Origin: an uncultured Marinilabiliaceae bacterium
GTDB taxonomy: Bacteria > Bacteroidota > Bacteroidia > Bacteroidales > Marinilabiliaceae
Reading direction: 5' to 3'
Assembly: GCA_937920475.1 (NCBI GenBank)
Contig: CALEUX010000043.1
Location: 1-36,706 of the forward strand
DNA length: 36,706 bases
Shown: positions 8,068-16,810 of the stretch, in pieces
How the letters are laid out: each line of letters starts with the position of its first letter
How positions within the stretch are numbered: position 1 is the first letter of the stretch
Translations under genes and position numbers: made by a program
Notes under the pieces: generated by a model
Told to the model about the DNA's origin: nothing
What the model saw: only the letters and a program-made list of their open reading frames with translations
Databases searched by the model: none

Positions 8068-10323
8068 TTAAAAATGAATGCCAGCAATCATGGTAATGGG
8101 CTTATAGGCAATTGTAAAATGAAACGTGGCCCCTTGGTTTAACTCTGATTCAACAGAAATTTTCCCACCCATTAATGATAACAGACTCCGGGTAATGGCT
8201 AAACCAAGTCCGGTACCTCCAAAAATGTCGGTAGAAGACGTTTCAACCTGACGAAATCTTTCAAAAATAAGCTCATGATGTTCAGGTGCTACTCCTTTGC
8301 CGGTATCTTTAACCGAAAATGCAAGTGTAGTGGCATCAACAATTCTGTAACTTATTGTAATTTCACCACTTTCGGTAAATTTAATAGCGTTGTTTACAAG
8401 GTTGTAAATCACCTGCTCTAAGCGTAAAGGGTCTAAAATTATCAGAAAGTTATCATTCGGACTGCCTTTTTTTGCAATAACCCGGATGTTTTTCTTGTTT
8501 CGTTCAATTAAAGCGTTGGCAACCAATGTTATATTGTCGATTAGTACGTTCAAATCGAATGTGTCGGAGCGCAGCGATAGTTGTCCGGATTGAATTTTTG
8601 AAAAATCGATAATGTCATTAATCAGGCTTAATAAACTTTCTCCGCTGTTTTGTATATGCTTCAGGTATTTAAGGGATTCTTCTCTCGAAATATTTTCATT
8701 AAGAATAAGATCCGTAAAGCCAAGTATAGCATTCATGGGTGTGCGTATTTCGTGCGACATGTTGGCCAGAAAACTTGATTTGAGGCGGTCGCTTTCCTCG
8801 GCTTTTTCTTTGGCAATCCTTAGCTGTTCTTCAAATTCTTTCTGGAAATTAATATTCATTAAAATACCAATCATCCTGGCAGGATTGCCGTTTTCTTCTT
8901 CAATAATCTTTCCGTTCATCAAAAACCATTTGTATTGGTTTTTGAAGGTCTTTATTCTAATTTCACCCTTAAATGATGATAGAACTCCGTTAGCATGCAT
9001 TTGAAAAGCTTCAGTTAACTGGTCAACGTCTTCCGGATGAAAAAAAGTTCTCCAATTTTTCAGGGTTAAATTGGGTTTTTTGTACCCATAGTCTAACAAA
9101 TTGGAAATTTGGGTGCTTAAAAAAATGTTGTTTTTCACAAAATCAACATCCCAGAGCCCCAGATTGGCTCCTTCCAGAGATAAAGCCAACCGGCTTTCGC
9201 TTTTTAGCAACTTCTTTTCGACAATATTTTTTAATGAAATAATTCTTAAAAGTATCAATATTACAGTCATCAGAAAACCCAGAACCATAAGTCCTATGGT
9301 TAACTGCCTTTTATATTTTTCTAAAAAGCTCTCGGGCCGATTAATAAATTCGGTATTATCAGGTAGAACTTGCTGGTCAAGCTTGTACTTTATGAGTCTT
9401 GGATAATCAAATATTATTTTTTCAGGGGTAGGAGTCAGATAAGGAATATTTTGAACTTTGCCATTCAGAATTTCTTTGAGCCTTTTGGCGGCAATGGTGC
9501 CCTGATCGTATCCACCCATAATTACTCCGCCAACAATAAAATCGCCAAAAAGAAAATTCCAGTTTCCATAAACCGGTACATCGAGGTTGCTCAATAGAAA
9601 TTCAGCCTCATGAATCATATCGCGGCTAATTCCATCTCTTGGAATATAGAGGCTGAGTAAATAAATAGCTTTATTGGCGGGGTTGAATTTTTTTAACTCG
9701 CTTCCTAATTGCTCAACTGAGATGGCATTAATGGCTGTATAGTTTAAATTTGGAAACTCCGACTGGGTAGTTTGAATAAATTGATTTAGGAAAATAATTC
9801 CTGATAAAGTTGGGTCGGAAATTACTATAAGGGTATCTAAATTGGGTTGTAATTTTGTAATTAAATCGAGCGTCCCCTTCATGTTGATGGATTCCTCAAC
9901 ACCTTTGTATTTAATGGTATCAATCTGGAAATCATTAATATTGTTAACGCCACAAAATGTCATGGGCACATCGCCCCAAATATCCTGTCCATATTTCAGA
10001 AAAAATTCAAATGCATGATTATCACTGCAAATAACGCCATCTACCTTTATTGCCTGATACTTTTCTGTAAGATACTCCCCAAAAGCATTTAGATGTTTTG
10101 CCGAGTGAAATCGTTTGGCATCCATAAATTCAATGGAAACCCTGTAATTATCTTTTGCTTGCAATTGGTTTACAACTCCAAAGGTAAGGTCGTTGGTCCA
10201 TTTAAAGGTGGGGTGATACGAGTTTAACAGAACAATGTCTTTAATGACGGGTTCCCCTACCTCTTCGGTTAAAGCAATGATATTAAATGATAAGAGAATA
10301 ATTAGAGTAATTGTTAATCGCAT
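8068..10323 (-). CDS. Membrane sensor histidine kinase with ABC-type substrate-binding sensor domain
   Basis: A 751-residue kinase. Signal sequence or first membrane segment at residues 1-18, then an extracytoplasmic domain to about 330 resembling ABC_sub_bind/periplasmic binding proteins (LLNSYHPTFKWT, DGVICSDNHAF, GGYDQG). One clear transmembrane helix follows at about 340-362, then a PAS/PAC region (about 375-500) with a coiled-coil, and HisKA with H-box SHEIRTPMNAILGF (His524). The HATPase domain has N, G1 (DTGKGV) and G2 (GGTGLGL) boxes. There is no receiver domain and no response regulator next to it, so its partner lies elsewhere. Family knowledge suggests it senses a small ligand directly. 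A promoter-like signal lies just upstream at 10339-10371. Confidence 0.9.
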   Translation of the reverse strand: MRLTITLIILLSFNIIALTEEVGEPVIKDIVLLNSYHPTFKWTNDLTFGVVNQLQAKDNYRVSIEFMDAKRFHSAKHLNAFGEYLTEKYQAIKVDGVICSDNHAFEFFLKYGQDIWGDVPMTFCGVNNINDFQIDTIKYKGVEESINMKGTLDLITKLQPNLDTLIVISDPTLSGIIFLNQFIQTTQSEFPNLNYTAINAISVEQLGSELKKFNPANKAIYLLSLYIPRDGISRDMIHEAEFLLSNLDVPVYGNWNFLFGDFIVGGVIMGGYDQGTIAAKRLKEILNGKVQNIPYLTPTPEKIIFDYPRLIKYKLDQQVLPDNTEFINRPESFLEKYKRQLTIGLMVLGFLMTVILILLRIISLKNIVEKKLLKSESRLALSLEGANLGLWDVDFVKNNIFLSTQISNLLDYGYKKPNLTLKNWRTFFHPEDVDQLTEAFQMHANGVLSSFKGEIRIKTFKNQYKWFLMNGKIIEEENGNPARMIGILMNINFQKEFEEQLRIAKEKAEESDRLKSSFLANMSHEIRTPMNAILGFTDLILNENISREESLKYLKHIQNSGESLLSLINDIIDFSKIQSGQLSLRSDTFDLNVLIDNITLVANALIERNKKNIRVIAKKGSPNDNFLIILDPLRLEQVIYNLVNNAIKFTESGEITISYRIVDATTLAFSVKDTGKGVAPEHHELIFERFRQVETSSTDIFGGTGLGLAITRSLLSLMGGKISVESELNQGATFHFTIAYKPITMIAGIHF

Positions 10324-10338
10324 AAAGTACAGGTTTTA

Positions 10339-10371
10339 CGAACCTAATTTAGTAAATTTCAGTAATTCAAA
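10339..10371 (-). promoter_or_regulatory. Putative Bacteroidota promoter of the histidine kinase gene
   Basis: Read on the minus strand: TTTG (10368-10371), 21 bases, then TAGGTTCG (10339-10346), which matches the TAnnTTTG -7 consensus at all but one fixed position. It would give a leader of only about 10 bases before the ATG at 10323. The rest of the divergent gap to hydG shows only a weak TAACTTTA on the plus strand (10474-10481). Confidence 0.5.
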
Positions 10372-10520
10372 GAAAAACTGATGAATTTGTTTTTTGTTGA
10401 TGGTCTAATTGTGATTTTTATCATCGCCTTAAACTTAAAGGGGTAATCATGGTTATTATAAAGTTGTGAATACTAACTTTACATGGAATTCTTTTTACCA
10501 TTATTTCGGATGTTTTAATT

Positions 10521-11954
10521 ATGGCAATGATCTATTCCCCACAGAAATACCGCCTTGAAGATAAACCCATGGAGCCGTTTATTGATGAGGGTGAAATTCT
10601 GGATTACCTTCAATCAAACCAGAATCCATCGCCTGCACGGGTTAGGGAAGTTATTGCCAAAGCTTTAGATAAACATCGTCTTTCGCTGGAGGAAACTGCC
10701 GTTTTGGTTAATACCAACGACCCTGTATTAATTGATGAAATTAAAAACGGCGCACGCGCGCTGAAAGAAAAAGTTTATGGCAAGCGCATCGTGTTGTTTG
10801 CCCCTTTGTATATAGGCAATTTATGCACCAATAACTGCGCCTATTGCGGGTTCAGGACTGCCAACGAGCAACAGAAACGAACCACCTTAAATCATACCGA
10901 GATTGAAGAACAGGTTAAAGCGCTTGAAGATGCCGGGCATAAGCGATTGATATTGGTTTTTGGCGAACATCCAAAGTATTCACCCGGTTTTATAGCCGAT
11001 AGTGTAAGAACTGTTTACAAGGTGAAACATCTAAATGGTGAAATCCGACGGGTTAATATCAATGCTGCGCCTTTCGATATTGAAGGATTTAAAATTGTAA
11101 AGGATGCCGGCATTGGAACCTACCAGGTGTTTCAGGAAACTTATCACCACGAAACTTATTTAAGCGTTCACCTTGGCGGGAAAAAGCGCGATTTCAACTG
11201 GAGGTTAACCGCCTTAGACAGGGCACAGGAAGCAGGAATAGACGATGTAGGCATTGGAGCCTTGTTGGGATTGTACGATTGGCGTTTTGAAGTACTTGGA
11301 TTAATCAGGCATGTCAATCATTTTGAGGCTGTTTATAATGTTGGCCCTCACACCATTTCGTTTCCAAGAATTAAAACGGCTTCAGGTTACCAAATTGACA
11401 ACCGATACCAGGTGAGCGATGCCGATTTTACCAAATTAGTTGCTATTCTGCGGCTGGCGGTGCCCTATACTGGATTGATACTAACCGCCCGCGAGCCTGC
11501 CAAGGTAAGGGATGAGGTGCTGCAATTTGGTGTATCGCAAATTGATGGGGGAACCAATATTGAGATGAAAGGTTATACCGGAAAACAAGATAAACAGAAT
11601 TTGAACGCCGAACAGTTTGAGATTAACGATAACCGGTCGTTGGAAGAAGTGATGGATGAACTGATTGGAAGTGAATACATTCCTTCTTTCTGCACCGCCT
11701 GCTACCGACTTAAACGTACCGGCGAGCATTTTATGGAGTTCTCGGTACCCGGCTTTATTAAACGCTTCTGTCAACCCAATGCCATGCTCACCTTGGCCGA
11801 GTATCTTGAAGATTACGCCAACCCTGATATCAAAGCCAAAGGTTACGAACTTATTCATAAAAATTTGAAGGACTATCCCGACGATGCTTTTAAAAGCAAA
11901 TTGGTAGAGCGATTACAGAAGATTAAAAACGGAGAACGAGATCTCTATTTTTAA
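10521..11954 (+). CDS. hydG: [FeFe]-hydrogenase maturase HydG (tyrosine lyase)
   Basis: A 477-residue radical-SAM enzyme that cleaves tyrosine to make the CO and CN ligands of the [FeFe]-hydrogenase H-cluster. The radical-SAM triad CX3CX2C is Cys102, Cys106 and Cys109 (CTNNCAYCGF). The C-terminal auxiliary-cluster motif CX2CX22C, which separates HydG from the thiamine enzyme ThiH, is intact: Cys391, Cys394 and Cys417 in CTACYR and FCQPNA. Full length. Start at the first ATG; codons 3 and 17 are alternative starts. It is unlinked to hydE in orientation (hydE is 5 kb away on the other strand), and neither hydF nor a hydrogenase catalytic subunit lies in this window. Confidence 0.95.
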   Translation: MAMIYSPQKYRLEDKPMEPFIDEGEILDYLQSNQNPSPARVREVIAKALDKHRLSLEETAVLVNTNDPVLIDEIKNGARALKEKVYGKRIVLFAPLYIGNLCTNNCAYCGFRTANEQQKRTTLNHTEIEEQVKALEDAGHKRLILVFGEHPKYSPGFIADSVRTVYKVKHLNGEIRRVNINAAPFDIEGFKIVKDAGIGTYQVFQETYHHETYLSVHLGGKKRDFNWRLTALDRAQEAGIDDVGIGALLGLYDWRFEVLGLIRHVNHFEAVYNVGPHTISFPRIKTASGYQIDNRYQVSDADFTKLVAILRLAVPYTGLILTAREPAKVRDEVLQFGVSQIDGGTNIEMKGYTGKQDKQNLNAEQFEINDNRSLEEVMDELIGSEYIPSFCTACYRLKRTGEHFMEFSVPGFIKRFCQPNAMLTLAEYLEDYANPDIKAKGYELIHKNLKDYPDDAFKSKLVERLQKIKNGERDLYF

Positions 11955-11980
11955 TCAGCAATATGGCATACTAATTGAAA

Positions 11981-12000
11981 AGGGATAGAAAAAAATCCCT
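11981..12000 (+). promoter_or_regulatory. Short hairpin touching the start codon of the next gene
   Basis: AGGGAT (11981-11986) pairs with ATCCCT (11995-12000) across an A-rich 8-base loop and ends at the base before the ATG at 12001. It could affect translation initiation or end hydG transcripts weakly; there is no T-run. Chance occurrence cannot be excluded. Confidence 0.3.
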
Positions 12001-12780
12001 ATGAAGCTCTTTACTATTCTGTTTCTATCATTTTTTCTGACTATTCAATTGAGCCATTCACAAACACGTAAAGTGCGCGAGAAAGTTGCTGAAGATAAAA
12101 AAGCTTCCAGCTCAAGGGCTTCTTCATCTTCTGAACCTTCGTGGGAGCCTGACTTTGATGAAGGGGGCCTTGGTGAGATTATTGTTGGAGCAATTGCCTA
12201 TGTTACGGTTTATGCTGTTTACAAGGGTTTGTGGCACAGTCAGCATGCTATAATGAATCGATACGACGATTATCCTGAGCTGATTTCTTTTCAGGGAACT
12301 TTAGCAAATGGGTTTAATTTTAGCGACAATGGTTTTGCTGTTATTCCTTCTTTGAGAGGGAATTATGGCTTATTTGCTACCGACCTGCGGTATGTAAATA
12401 TGAGCGATATAACTGGCCGATTGCAATCAATCGACTGGCAGGTATTAATGTTCAGGGTTCCTGTTAAAAACCTCCGTTTGGAGTATGGCTTGGGTTTTAG
12501 CCATGTAATGTCGCCATCTAAAACTTATTTCGACAGTTCTTTGGGATTCGATGGCGATTTCCTGAATTACGCCATAAATATTCAGGGACAATATCGCTGG
12601 AGCCAGAAAACCAGTTTTGGCAGCCGTTATCGTCAGGAGTATTCCATTGAAGCAGGTTTGCAGGTTGCTCAATCGGGCTGGTTGCGTGTGGTGCCTTTTG
12701 TGGGTTACTCGCACTTCAATTATTTCAATGAGATTGATTTCAAATACTTAAAGGCCGGGATTAAACTGCGGATTTTTTAA
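12001..12780 (+). CDS. Exported protein, likely outer-membrane beta-barrel, unknown function
   Basis: A 259-residue protein I cannot assign to a named family. It has a signal peptide (residues 1-20, ending near SHSQ), then a Lys/Glu/Ser-rich low-complexity stretch (about 21-50) and a short hydrophobic segment (GEIIVGAIAYVTVYAVY, about 58-74). From about 95 to the end, alternating polar/aromatic strands (for example GLFATDLRYVNMS, FSHVMSP, YRQEYSIEAGLQVAQ) end in LKLRIF-like residues with a terminal Phe. A C-terminal aromatic residue and such strands are typical of outer-membrane barrels inserted by the Bam machinery. It starts 46 bases after hydG on the same strand; nothing links it functionally. 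Confidence 0.6.
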   Translation: MKLFTILFLSFFLTIQLSHSQTRKVREKVAEDKKASSSRASSSSEPSWEPDFDEGGLGEIIVGAIAYVTVYAVYKGLWHSQHAIMNRYDDYPELISFQGTLANGFNFSDNGFAVIPSLRGNYGLFATDLRYVNMSDITGRLQSIDWQVLMFRVPVKNLRLEYGLGFSHVMSPSKTYFDSSLGFDGDFLNYAINIQGQYRWSQKTSFGSRYRQEYSIEAGLQVAQSGWLRVVPFVGYSHFNYFNEIDFKYLKAGIKLRIF

Positions 12781-12803
12781 CCCTAAGGTCAGATTTAATA
12801 TTT

Positions 12804-12839
12804 GAGTAACATTACTCCTGCAAAACATTGATATTTTTG
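12804..12839 (+). promoter_or_regulatory. Promoter -7 element and dyad operator upstream of the GH1 gene
   Basis: TATTTTTG (12832-12839) is a perfect TAnnTTTG -7 element. No TTTG stands at the usual 19-21 spacing; the nearest is 27 bases away at 12801. A dyad GAGTAA-CA-TTACTC (12804-12817) lies about where the upstream element should be, so a regulator could bind there. Confidence 0.4.
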
Positions 12840-12915
12840 TTGAATAACTGATTTTGAGCTTTGAAATAAGCTGTTTAAAGGTTTAGTATTCAAAGCCATT
12901 ACACAAAAGTAATAC

Positions 12916-14265
12916 ATGTTAAGCAGACACGATTTTGGTAAAAAATTTAAATGGGGAGTAACCATCAGTGCTTTTCAAAATGAAGGTGCTGCCAATCGCG
13001 ATGGTAAAAGTACTTCAATTTGGGATACCTTTACAGAAAAGGGGTTAAATGTAAAAAACAATGACATTCCCGGTGAAACTTCTGCTTTTTATGATAAGTA
13101 TGAAGACGATATACAAAAAACCGCGTTCTTAGGCTTTAAGCAATTTAGGTTTTCAATTGCCTGGACAAGAGTTATTCCAGATGGCATTGGAACTGTTAAC
13201 CCTAAAGGCATTGAGTTTTATAACAAGGTTATTGATAAGTGTATTGAGAATAATCTGGAGCCCTGGATTACAATTTATCATTGGGATTTACCTCAGATTC
13301 TGGAAGATAAAGGGGGATGGACAAACCGCGACATACTGGATTGGTTTGGTAATCTTGTTCATGTTTGCGTTCAATATTTTGGCGACAGGGTAAAACATTG
13401 GATTGTAATGAACGAGCCAATGAGCTTTACCGGACTTGGATACTTTTGGGGCTACCATGCGCCTGGCCGAAGAGGAATGAACACATTTCTTAGAGCGGCC
13501 CATCATGTAACATTGTGCATGGCTCTTGGTGGTCGTATTATACGCCAAATGCAACCCAATAGTAAAATTGGTGTGGCCTTGTCGTGTTCGTATGTTAAGC
13601 CTTCGAACCATTTTTTTTTTAATAAAGGCGCAGCTCGAAGAGTGGAAGGGCTTTTAAATCGTTTTTTTCTGGAACCATTATTGGGCATGGGTTATCCAAC
13701 CAAGCTTTTACCCGGACTTGGCCTTATAAAGAAGCATTTTGAAGCGGGTGATGAACAGCGACTTGCTTTCGACTTCGATTTTATTGGTTTGCAGTATTAT
13801 TTCAGGGTTGTAGCCCGGTTTAGCCTTTTTCCGCCCTTGCTTTTTGCCCGCGAAGTTCCACCGGCTCAGCGAAAAAGTGAGCTAAACGAAATGGGCCTTG
13901 ATGTGTATACCGGAGGCATGTATAAGTTGTTGAAATTTTACAGTTCCTATCCTCAAATAAATAGCATCATTATTACCGAGAGTGGCGTTTGTTATACCGA
14001 TTTTTTACGTGGCAAAAAAGTTCACGATGCCAGCCGAAGAAGATACCATCAAAAAATGTTGAAGCAAGTGAAGAAAGCCAGAAAAGAAGGTGTGCCTGTG
14101 GATGGGTATTTTGTTTGGACACTGGTTGATAATTTTGAATGGGTTGAAGGGTATTCTCCGCGTTTCGGACTTATTTACAACGATTTTAAAAACCAACGAC
14201 GGGTTATAAAATCATCGGGTCACTGGTTTAGAAAATTCCTGAAAGGCGATGAACGAGACAGTTAA
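12916..14265 (+). CDS. GH1 family beta-glycosidase
   Basis: A 449-residue retaining beta-glucosidase/galactosidase of glycoside hydrolase family 1, full length, with no signal peptide and so cytoplasmic. The acid/base is Glu167 in VMNEPMSF and the nucleophile Glu355 in IITESGV. Other family motifs are FKWGVTISAFQNEG, RFSIAWTRVIP and a C-terminal WTLVDNFEWVEGY. The nucleophile motif reads TESG where most GH1 enzymes have TENG. It lies alone on the plus strand after the barrel gene, 135 bases away, with its own promoter-like element and dyad. A run of ten T at 13611-13620 encodes part of HFFF. It faces pgl tail-to-tail across a heptad array. Confidence 0.92.
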   Translation: MLSRHDFGKKFKWGVTISAFQNEGAANRDGKSTSIWDTFTEKGLNVKNNDIPGETSAFYDKYEDDIQKTAFLGFKQFRFSIAWTRVIPDGIGTVNPKGIEFYNKVIDKCIENNLEPWITIYHWDLPQILEDKGGWTNRDILDWFGNLVHVCVQYFGDRVKHWIVMNEPMSFTGLGYFWGYHAPGRRGMNTFLRAAHHVTLCMALGGRIIRQMQPNSKIGVALSCSYVKPSNHFFFNKGAARRVEGLLNRFFLEPLLGMGYPTKLLPGLGLIKKHFEAGDEQRLAFDFDFIGLQYYFRVVARFSLFPPLLFAREVPPAQRKSELNEMGLDVYTGGMYKLLKFYSSYPQINSIIITESGVCYTDFLRGKKVHDASRRRYHQKMLKQVKKARKEGVPVDGYFVWTLVDNFEWVEGYSPRFGLIYNDFKNQRRVIKSSGHWFRKFLKGDERDS

Positions 14266-14337
14266 GCAGTGGGTTAAAAATTAACCTGATAATTTAAGAC
14301 GTGAAGTTGGAGCGAAATGGAATGGTGAGTATTGGGA

Positions 14338-14393
14338 TTAGTCTTTAGTTGTTAGATCTTAGATCTTAGTTCTTAGCTGTTAGTTCTTAGTAA
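14338..14393. repeat. TTAGNNN heptad array, eight units
   Basis: Eight consecutive heptads begin with TTAG at 14338, 14345, 14352, 14359, 14366, 14373, 14380 and 14387. Units include TTAGATC (twice), TTAGTTC (twice), TTAGTTG and TTAGCTG. The period is exactly 7 throughout. It is the left arm of an inverted structure whose right arm is the CTAA-containing array at 14401. Confidence 0.9.
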
Positions 14394-14400
14394 CTTAAAA

Positions 14401-14460
14401 CTCTAAACCCTAAACTCTAAACCCTAAACCCTAAACCCTAAACCCTAAACCCTAAACTAA
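14401..14460. repeat. CCCTAAA tandem array, eight heptads
   Basis: Eight head-to-tail heptads (14401-14456), six CCCTAAA and two CTCTAAA, then CTAA. The unit is identical to the plant-type telomere repeat, but flanking genes are ordinary bacterial ones. Its CTAA core is the complement of the TTAG core just upstream, so the two arrays together form an imperfect palindrome of about 120 bases. It lies in the convergent gap between the GH1 gene and pgl. Confidence 0.95.
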
Positions 14461-14483
14461 TAACTTCTGCCTCGTATCTTTTC

Positions 14484-15197
14484 CTAACCAACCTGCCGGG
14501 CTGCATCTTTATCCATAAACCAGACGCTTTTTTTACGATTTACCAGTGATGCCGGATAACCCAGATAGCCTCCTGTTTCATTTAAAACTTCATGAACCAT
14601 AACAGCTTTGCTGATGCCGGTTACAAGAAACAGCACTTGCGCCGAATTATTGATAATACCTCCGGTAAACGTAACGCGTTTTTGTCCGGTTTGCGGATGA
14701 GTAGCTACTTCGCACAAATTGTGTGAGTTCCATAAATACATCTCTTGCGGAAAAATTGAAGCTGTATGGCCATCGTCGCCCATACCCAAAATTGTTAAAT
14801 CGAGGTAGGGGAGATTGTTTTTTCGGGGCAAATTATTTTTCAATAATTCGGCATATTCCTGAGCAGCCTCGGCAGGGTCTTTTTCAGCTTCAATTCTGAA
14901 TACTTGATTTTCCCTAACAGGCACCTTCGATAACAAATGCTTTACAGTCATACCGTAATTGCTGTCGGGGTGCGTGGGCGAAACACAACGTTCATCTACC
15001 CAGTAAAACCTCAGTTTTTCCCACAAAATGGAATCTTTCAGATGTTCTGATAAGTAGTCGAAAATGGCCTTTGGAGTATTTCCGCCAGAGAGGGCTATGT
15101 TCACAGTCTCTTTTTTATCTGCCAGATTCATCAGAACATTGCCAAATTGGCGCGACAGGTCATCTTTAGAGGAGAATATTTCAATTTTTGGCTTCAT
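14484..15197 (-). CDS. pgl: 6-phosphogluconolactonase
   Basis: A 237-residue DevB/SOL-type lactonase that hydrolyses 6-phosphogluconolactone in the oxidative pentose phosphate pathway. Family motifs visible are IALSGGNTPK near residue 36, FYWVDERCV, DSNYGM and LTILGMGDDGHTASIFP. The ATG at 15197 is chosen because extension to 15206 needs a TTG codon and adds only three residues. It follows zwf by 27 bases on the same strand, the usual gene pair. Cytoplasmic. The 6-phosphogluconate dehydrogenase gene that often accompanies them is not here. Confidence 0.93.
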   Translation of the reverse strand: MKPKIEIFSSKDDLSRQFGNVLMNLADKKETVNIALSGGNTPKAIFDYLSEHLKDSILWEKLRFYWVDERCVSPTHPDSNYGMTVKHLLSKVPVRENQVFRIEAEKDPAEAAQEYAELLKNNLPRKNNLPYLDLTILGMGDDGHTASIFPQEMYLWNSHNLCEVATHPQTGQKRVTFTGGIINNSAQVLFLVTGISKAVMVHEVLNETGGYLGYPASLVNRKKSVWFMDKDAARQVG

Positions 15198-15224
15198 AGG
15201 TATCAATAATATTTTAATTTTTTG

Positions 15225-16748
15225 CTATAATTCGCAATAATCGCCATCGCCGGCAAGATTTTTACAGGGGTAGCGCCAGGTTTGGGCACCTTCAATTAAA
15301 TCGTCGGAAATATCGGGGCCCCAGGTTCCTGCAGGGTATCCGTGCACTTTTATACATGGACGCTCCTTCCAGGCTTTTAAAATAGGTTCCACAAAAGCCC
15401 ATGCTGATTCAACAGCATCGCCACGTGAATACAGTGTAGCATCGCCCAACATGCCATCGAGTAATAGTCTTTCATAAGCACTTGGCAAATAGGTATTTGA
15501 GAGCTCTGAGTAATGAAAATCCATGTTCACATCCTGCACGTTGAAGCCGGCTCCCGGTACTTTCATGCCGAATTTCAATAAAAGACCTTCGTCGGGCTGA
15601 ATTCTTATCACCAATTGATTTTGCTGTCGTTGTATGGCTTTGTCGTTGGCAAATAAGTGATGCGGTGTAGATTGAAAATGAATAACAATTTCGGTAACCC
15701 GCGTAGGCAACATTTTGCCGGTACGTATGTAAAACGGAACGCCTGCCCACCGCCAGTTATCGATAAAGAATTTCATGGCCACAAAAGTTTCGGTGCGGCT
15801 TTTGGGGTTAACGCCTTCCTCCTCGCGGTAGGCATTTCTTTTTTTGCCTTTAACTTCCGATGCTGTATATTGCCCTCTGATTACAAATTCTTCCACTTTT
15901 TCAACAGGAATGGGCCTTAACGACTGCAAAACTTTAACAATTTCATTACGAATGCTGTCGGCATTAATTAGGGCAGGTGGTTCCATGGCCACCAACGATG
16001 CCAGCAGTAATAGGTGATTTTGAACCATATCGCGCAAGGCACCGGAACCTTCGTAATAACCACCCCGGTTGCCAACACCAATGTCTTCAGAAGAAGTAAT
16101 TTCCACGTGGTGAATGAAATTTCTGTTCCATAGGGGTTCAAAAATGCCATTTGAGAATCGGGTAACCAAAAGGTTCTGAACCGTTTCCTTACCAAGATAA
16201 TGGTCAATTCGGTAAATCTGATGTTCGTTGAATTCTTTCAGGAGGCTGTGATTGAGTTCGCGGGCACTTTCAAGGTCGTACCCAAATGGTTTTTCAACAA
16301 TGAGCCGTTTAAAACCATCGGTTTCGTCATTTAATCCATTTTTGGCCAAGTATTTAGGAATTATGGGATACATACTGGGCGGCGTTGCAAGGTAAAAAAT
16401 GAAATTATTGCCTGTGTTTAACTGATGATTCAACTCAAGCAACTCGTTTTTAAAACCGGCATATTCATTACCTTCTTTGGTGTTAAAGGCATAATAATAC
16501 AATTTATTTAAAAACGCCTTCTTTTTTTCTTTATCCTTGGTGGTTAGTGCAAAATCGTCGATACCGTCTTCCATTTTTTCACGAAATGCATCATGCGACA
16601 AGGCCGTTCTGCCTACTCCCAGAATTCCAAATTGTTCGGGTAACAGGTTTTGGCTGTAAAGGTCGTATACCGATGGAATGAGTTTGCGGTATGTCAAATC
16701 GCCCGAAGCTCCAAAAATGACTAAAATATGTTTATCTGGTATTCTCAT
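15225..16748 (-). CDS. zwf: Glucose-6-phosphate 1-dehydrogenase
   Basis: A 507-residue enzyme that oxidises glucose-6-phosphate to the lactone with NAD(P)+. The N-terminal dinucleotide fold starts LVIFGASGDLTYRKL and the substrate-binding signature RIDHYLGKE centres on His183. Length matches bacterial Zwf. It lies 62 bases downstream of hydE and 27 bases upstream of pgl, so all three could be one minus-strand transcript. No gnd gene is adjacent, unlike the gnd-zwf-pgl order common in Bacteroides; 6-phosphogluconate would need an enzyme encoded elsewhere. Confidence 0.96.
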   Translation of the reverse strand: MRIPDKHILVIFGASGDLTYRKLIPSVYDLYSQNLLPEQFGILGVGRTALSHDAFREKMEDGIDDFALTTKDKEKKKAFLNKLYYYAFNTKEGNEYAGFKNELLELNHQLNTGNNFIFYLATPPSMYPIIPKYLAKNGLNDETDGFKRLIVEKPFGYDLESARELNHSLLKEFNEHQIYRIDHYLGKETVQNLLVTRFSNGIFEPLWNRNFIHHVEITSSEDIGVGNRGGYYEGSGALRDMVQNHLLLLASLVAMEPPALINADSIRNEIVKVLQSLRPIPVEKVEEFVIRGQYTASEVKGKKRNAYREEEGVNPKSRTETFVAMKFFIDNWRWAGVPFYIRTGKMLPTRVTEIVIHFQSTPHHLFANDKAIQRQQNQLVIRIQPDEGLLLKFGMKVPGAGFNVQDVNMDFHYSELSNTYLPSAYERLLLDGMLGDATLYSRGDAVESAWAFVEPILKAWKERPCIKVHGYPAGTWGPDISDDLIEGAQTWRYPCKNLAGDGDYCEL

Positions 16749-16810
16749 CTTTAATAGTTTGTTTTTATTGGTCAGAAATTTCCATCCGACCTTATGTTAA
16801 ATGTTCTGGG

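Noticed and set aside
10521-11954. ThiH (thiamine biosynthesis tyrosine lyase) instead of HydG
   Set aside because: The C-terminal CX2CX22C motif that marks HydG is intact and hydE is also present.
14338-14460. CRISPR array or chromosome/plasmid telomere
   Set aside because: Units are 7 bases with no spacers, and normal genes continue on both sides, so neither a CRISPR nor a replicon end fits.
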